Positions 41,315 to 44,164 of a DNA stretch of 44,164 bases are shown here, in pieces. Origin of the DNA: Nitrospira sp. Its GTDB lineage: Bacteria; Nitrospirota; Nitrospiria; Nitrospirales; Nitrospiraceae. The stretch spans positions 239,100-283,263 of the forward strand of contig JABMDK010000017.1 in assembly GCA_015903995.1 (NCBI GenBank), in the 5' to 3' direction. The notes beneath the pieces are model-generated. The model did no database searches, was not told where the DNA came from, and worked only from the letters and a program-made list of their open reading frames with translations. The first letter of the stretch is position 1; each line of letters opens with the position of its first letter. The position numbers were made by a program, and so were the translations under genes.

Positions 41315-41524
41315 AAACAGTGAGGGGTAAGGGGAGGGACTGTCGCGAGGTTTCCGGCGATCCCCTGACCATTTACCCCGTACCGTTACTTCGCGAGTTG
41401 CTGCACCAGGTGGCTGAGTGCTGGCAGGATTTCGGATTCAGGCTAGGAAATGACGAGGGGGCCCCTGTAGAGGCCGGCCGTCGCGCGGCTGCCTGATGGA
41501 GGCGAGCTCCGGTGGACAGTCGTC

Positions 41525-41764
41525 TTACAGCGCATTCCTTGTCTTCAGATCGGTGATGACGGCGCCGATGTAGAGCAACACGGCGAGCCCCAGCAGGGGG
41601 ATGCCGATGAAGGTGCCCAGGCCGATCGTCCAGGCCCCAAACTCGTGCCAAAGGAAGAGCAGTATACAGGCGAGGCCGGCTATGGCGCAGTTGACAGCCA
41701 GCATCAATTGCCGGGTCACCCATGTGGACGTCTGGTACGAGGTTCTGGGTTTGTCACTGTCCAT
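41525..41764 (-). CDS. two-helix membrane protein of the NapA-like operon
   Basis: 79 residues from ATG 41764, preceded by GGAGGACCTC and overlapping the 3' end of the cytochrome gene by 11 nt, so expressed together. Two transmembrane helices: LMLAVNCAIAGLACILLFLW and IGLGTFIGIPLLGLAVLLYI, linked by HEFGAWT. No family recognised. By position it may be a small subunit or assembly factor of the quinol-oxidising cytochrome. Confidence 0.75.
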   Translation of the reverse strand: MDSDKPRTSYQTSTWVTRQLMLAVNCAIAGLACILLFLWHEFGAWTIGLGTFIGIPLLGLAVLLYIGAVITDLKTRNAL

Positions 41765-42503
41765 GAGGTCCTCCCGCCATTCCCGGTGACGTATCCCGGG
41801 TGGCCATCGCGACGGTTCGCTCGTGAGGGAGGGGATGCGGCGGTCCATGGCACGTGATGCAGGCGATGCGATCTGTCGACAGTTCTCCCACGAGAGTCTG
41901 GTGGCTTTTGACCCGCTCCCATTTTCCGGTTCCCTGGTGACATGAGAGGCAATTGGAGTTGGCGTAGCTTCCCACGTACTGGATAGGGTCAGGGTAGGTG
42001 TTGGTCACATAATGCAACCAGTGCCGGAAGCCGTCCCGTTTGCCTGCCAGAGTTCCGGTCGCGCCATAGGTGACGTGGCAGGCGTAGCACTGGTCTTTGG
42101 CAATCCAGTTGTTCCGGTAGTGCCGGGCGGCCAGCGTGGGGCTGGTCGCGTTGGTCATGTCATTGACGAACGGATGCATGACGTGGCAGGACCTGCAAGC
42201 TTGCACCGACTTGCTGCCTTCCATCACCGTCGCTGTCGTGCTCCAGGTTGCGGCGAGCGGCAGAAGGAACACGCCGACTAGGAGCAGCCGGTGGTAGGTG
42301 CCATGTGGGAGGCGCTTCCGGTACACGTACTGTATAAGGATGAGCAGCAGGATGCCCGCCACCGAGGCGGCGATGCCGATGCTGCGGAAGATGTCCACGC
42401 TTGATACGACGTCGCGCTCGCCGGCCGCCGAGGCCGGCACGGCCCACAGGCCAGCGACGGTCAGGAATGCGATGAGGGATTGCTGGTGCTTCTGTGTCAT
42501 CAT
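41754..42503 (-). CDS. tetrahaem c-type cytochrome (NapC/NirT-like) with extra membrane segments
   Basis: 249 residues from ATG 42503, 7 nt after the reductase gene. A signal-type first helix (IAFLTVAGLWAVPASAA) is followed by two more hydrophobic spans (IGIAASVAGILLLILIQYVY and LLLVGVFLLPLAATW) and then four haem sites: CRSCH, CYACH, CLSCH, CITCH. Four CxxCH motifs fit the NapC/NirT/NrfH quinol dehydrogenases, which have a single anchor; this one has an N-terminal extension with one more span. It would pass electrons from the quinol pool to the periplasmic reductase upstream. Confidence 0.88.
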   Translation of the reverse strand: MMTQKHQQSLIAFLTVAGLWAVPASAAGERDVVSSVDIFRSIGIAASVAGILLLILIQYVYRKRLPHGTYHRLLLVGVFLLPLAATWSTTATVMEGSKSVQACRSCHVMHPFVNDMTNATSPTLAARHYRNNWIAKDQCYACHVTYGATGTLAGKRDGFRHWLHYVTNTYPDPIQYVGSYANSNCLSCHQGTGKWERVKSHQTLVGELSTDRIACITCHGPPHPLPHERTVAMATRDTSPGMAGGPHGQ

Positions 42504-42510
42504 CCGTCCT

Positions 42511-44164
42511 TCACGAGGCCGTTTTTGTCCTGACTGATACCGCGCATCGCTTGTACGCAGGCTGTTTTGAAAAGGGATCGTGCGCATCGTGGGTGGATTG
42601 ATTAATCAGGTGCCGGGCTGAGTGCATCGTCGCGAACACCATGCCGGGCTGCACGATGTCGGACAGACGGGCGCGCAATTCGACTTCTCCGCGGCGGCTC
42701 TTCACGATGACCGGATCGCCGTCTGTAATCTTGAACCGGTGGGCGTCGTAGGGGTGAATCTCCAAGTAGTCGGGATGGATGTTTTTGAGCGTCGGCGCTT
42801 GGCCGGTGATGGTCATCGTGTGCCAGTGTTCCAGGATCCGGCCCGTGTTGAAGATCAGTGGGTATTCGTCTGTGTACAGATCCAGTGGTTCTTCCTGGTG
42901 ATCGAGCCAGACCACGGCCCGCCCGTCCGATTTGCCGTAGAAGTCGAACCGGCCAGTGCCTGAGGCCATGGGGTCCTGTCCTGGGACGTATCGCCGCTTG
43001 GTGCCCGGATGCGTCTCCGTGGGGCAGGGCCAGAGGATGCCGCGCTCCCTCTGCAGCCGTTCGTAGGTGATGCCCTCGAAGTTGTATTTCGAGTGCGCCG
43101 ACACCTTACGCCATTCGTCCCAGACGTCCTGTGGCGTGCGGGCCGCGATCAGATCACCGTGGCCAAGACGGGTCGCCAGATCGACGAGAATCTCCAGGTC
43201 GCTTTTGGCCTCGCCCGGCGGATCGACGAGCTTCGGGTAGAGGTGGTACCGCCGTTCGGCGTTGCCCGTCACTCCTTCCTTCTCCACCCATAGTGCAGCA
43301 GGCAGCACCACGTCGGCGAATTTTGTCGTTTCCGTCGGATGAAAGGCATCCACCACGACCAAGAAGGTTTTCTCCATGCCCTCCCGGTAGACTGTGACGT
43401 TCGGGAGCGTCTGACCGGGGTTCGTACACATGACGAGGCAGCACTTCACGGCTCCGCGGTTCATCGCGTCGAACAGGGCGACGGTGTGATAGCCGGGTTT
43501 GGGGCTAATTCGTCCGCGGGGGACTTTCCACAGGTCCTCCATTTCCTCACGGTGTTTCGGGTTGGCGACGAGGCGCCCGTTCGGCAGTGCATGCGCGAGC
43601 GAGCCGGTGTCGCGCACGCCGCCGCAGGCGTTCGGCTGGCCCGTCAACGAAAACGGCGTGGCGCCGGGTCGGCCGAAGTGCCCCGTCAGGAGATGCATGG
43701 CACTGACCAAGCGGTTGGAGGCAGTCCCCTGGACCTGCTGGTTCAGGCCCATCGTCCACAGCGACAGAGTGGCTTTCGATGAGGCGAACAGGAACGCCGC
43801 CTCGCGGATGTCCCGTGCGGTCACCCCGCAGGTTTTCGCCGCAGTTTCAGGCTGATACTTCGCAATGTGTCGTGTGAAGTCGTCGAAGGTCCGTTTTTGC
43901 TCACCCTCCTGGAACGACAGGTAGTGCGCGACCATGTCCGCATCGATGAAATTCTCTTCCAGAAAGACGTAGATCATCGCGTTATACAGCGAGACGTCCG
44001 TGCCGGGCAGGATCGGCAGGTGCAGGTCCACGTGCCGTGCCGTGGGGGTCTTGCGGGGATCGACGAGGATGATCTTCGTGGCAGGATGGCTCCGCTTGCG
44101 GTCCCGTACTCGCTCCCAGATGATCGGATGGCACTCGAGGGTATTCGAGCCCGTGATGAAGAAA
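42511..44164 (-). CDS. napA: NapA-type molybdopterin oxidoreductase (N-terminus beyond window)
   Basis: The frame is open to the window end (551 codons seen; the N-terminal [4Fe-4S] part is missing). Molybdopterin-binding segments of the DMSO-reductase superfamily: FFITGSNTLECHPIIW, KIILVDPRKTPTARHVDLHL, LSLWTMGLNQQVQGTASNRL, GHFGRPGATPFSLTGQPNAC (the last close to NapA's FSLTGQPSAC), WVEKEGVTGNAERR and FNTGRILEHWHTMTITGQAP. Resemblance to periplasmic NapA is stronger than to cytoplasmic NasA, and the linked tetrahaem cytochrome supports a periplasmic reductase. Nitrate is the likeliest substrate; a related oxyanion is possible. Confidence 0.8.
   Translation of the reverse strand, partial: FFITGSNTLECHPIIWERVRDRKRSHPATKIILVDPRKTPTARHVDLHLPILPGTDVSLYNAMIYVFLEENFIDADMVAHYLSFQEGEQKRTFDDFTRHIAKYQPETAAKTCGVTARDIREAAFLFASSKATLSLWTMGLNQQVQGTASNRLVSAMHLLTGHFGRPGATPFSLTGQPNACGGVRDTGSLAHALPNGRLVANPKHREEMEDLWKVPRGRISPKPGYHTVALFDAMNRGAVKCCLVMCTNPGQTLPNVTVYREGMEKTFLVVVDAFHPTETTKFADVVLPAALWVEKEGVTGNAERRYHLYPKLVDPPGEAKSDLEILVDLATRLGHGDLIAARTPQDVWDEWRKVSAHSKYNFEGITYERLQRERGILWPCPTETHPGTKRRYVPGQDPMASGTGRFDFYGKSDGRAVVWLDHQEEPLDLYTDEYPLIFNTGRILEHWHTMTITGQAPTLKNIHPDYLEIHPYDAHRFKITDGDPVIVKSRRGEVELRARLSDIVQPGMVFATMHSARHLINQSTHDAHDPFSKQPAYKRCAVSVRTKTAS

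Noticed and set aside
29039..44164. Prophage or integrative element
   Set aside because: Despite IS debris and small genes there is no integrase, attachment site, phage structural gene or tRNA boundary.

Overview
The window looks like a chromosomal segment of a Nitrospirota bacterium, most likely Nitrospira. This is inferred from moderately high GC, the marker-gene set (cinA-thpR, recA-recX-alaS-ruvX-mltG), many small conserved hypothetical genes, a chlorite-dismutase-family heme protein and a NapA-type molybdoenzyme with a multihaem cytochrome. No rRNA or tRNA gene was recognised, and the assignment rests on protein character, not on a database search.

Layout. 1-4150: mostly minus-strand small genes (an exported protein cut by the window edge, a lipoprotein, an OB-fold-like exported protein, a coiled-coil protein with an HExxH string, a chlorite-dismutase-family protein with its own terminator) plus a worn interspersed repeat. 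4585-6485: cinA and thpR, overlapping by ATGA. 6561-10401: minus-strand accessory genes: two exported ankyrin proteins, an overlooked 33-residue membrane peptide, a DUF433/DUF5615 toxin-antitoxin module whose toxin reading frame is broken, and a PilZ protein. 10576-18826: a dense plus-strand housekeeping run, recA-recX-alaS-ruvX-mltG-deoC-deoB-like-ridA, in which the DeoB homologue seems to lack one of its two metal sites. 19317-21483: three signalling genes with 4-nt overlaps (a small GYP-associated-type domain, HDOD, pseudo-receiver-GGDEF). 21623-24342: an exported five-TIG-repeat protein with recurrent Cys-Cys pairs, overlapping a seven-bladed Ycf48-like propeller. 24601-28777: a lipoprotein membrane-fusion protein and an RND pump.

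29039-37540 is accessory and rearranged: small hypothetical genes, YaeQ, VF530 and HNH (YajD) proteins, a second good copy of the interspersed repeat carrying a perfect 66-bp internal duplication, decayed IS256- and IS5-type transposases lying side by side, a Sel1 protein, a REP-associated tyrosine transposase with REP-like motifs around it, a 57-residue zinc-ribbon gene, two lipoproteins and CreA. It ends at a junction where a pyruvate-kinase-like C-terminal fragment abuts a radical SAM/B12 gene that has lost its 5' end and is also frameshifted.

39350-41314 holds a J-domain-like small protein lacking HPD, a PhzF-family enzyme and a two-CBS protein. 41525-44164 (minus) is a tight operon: NapA-type reductase (running off the window), a tetrahaem cytochrome with extra membrane segments, and a two-helix membrane protein. 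Quinol oxidation coupled to periplasmic nitrate (or related oxyanion) reduction is the simplest reading.
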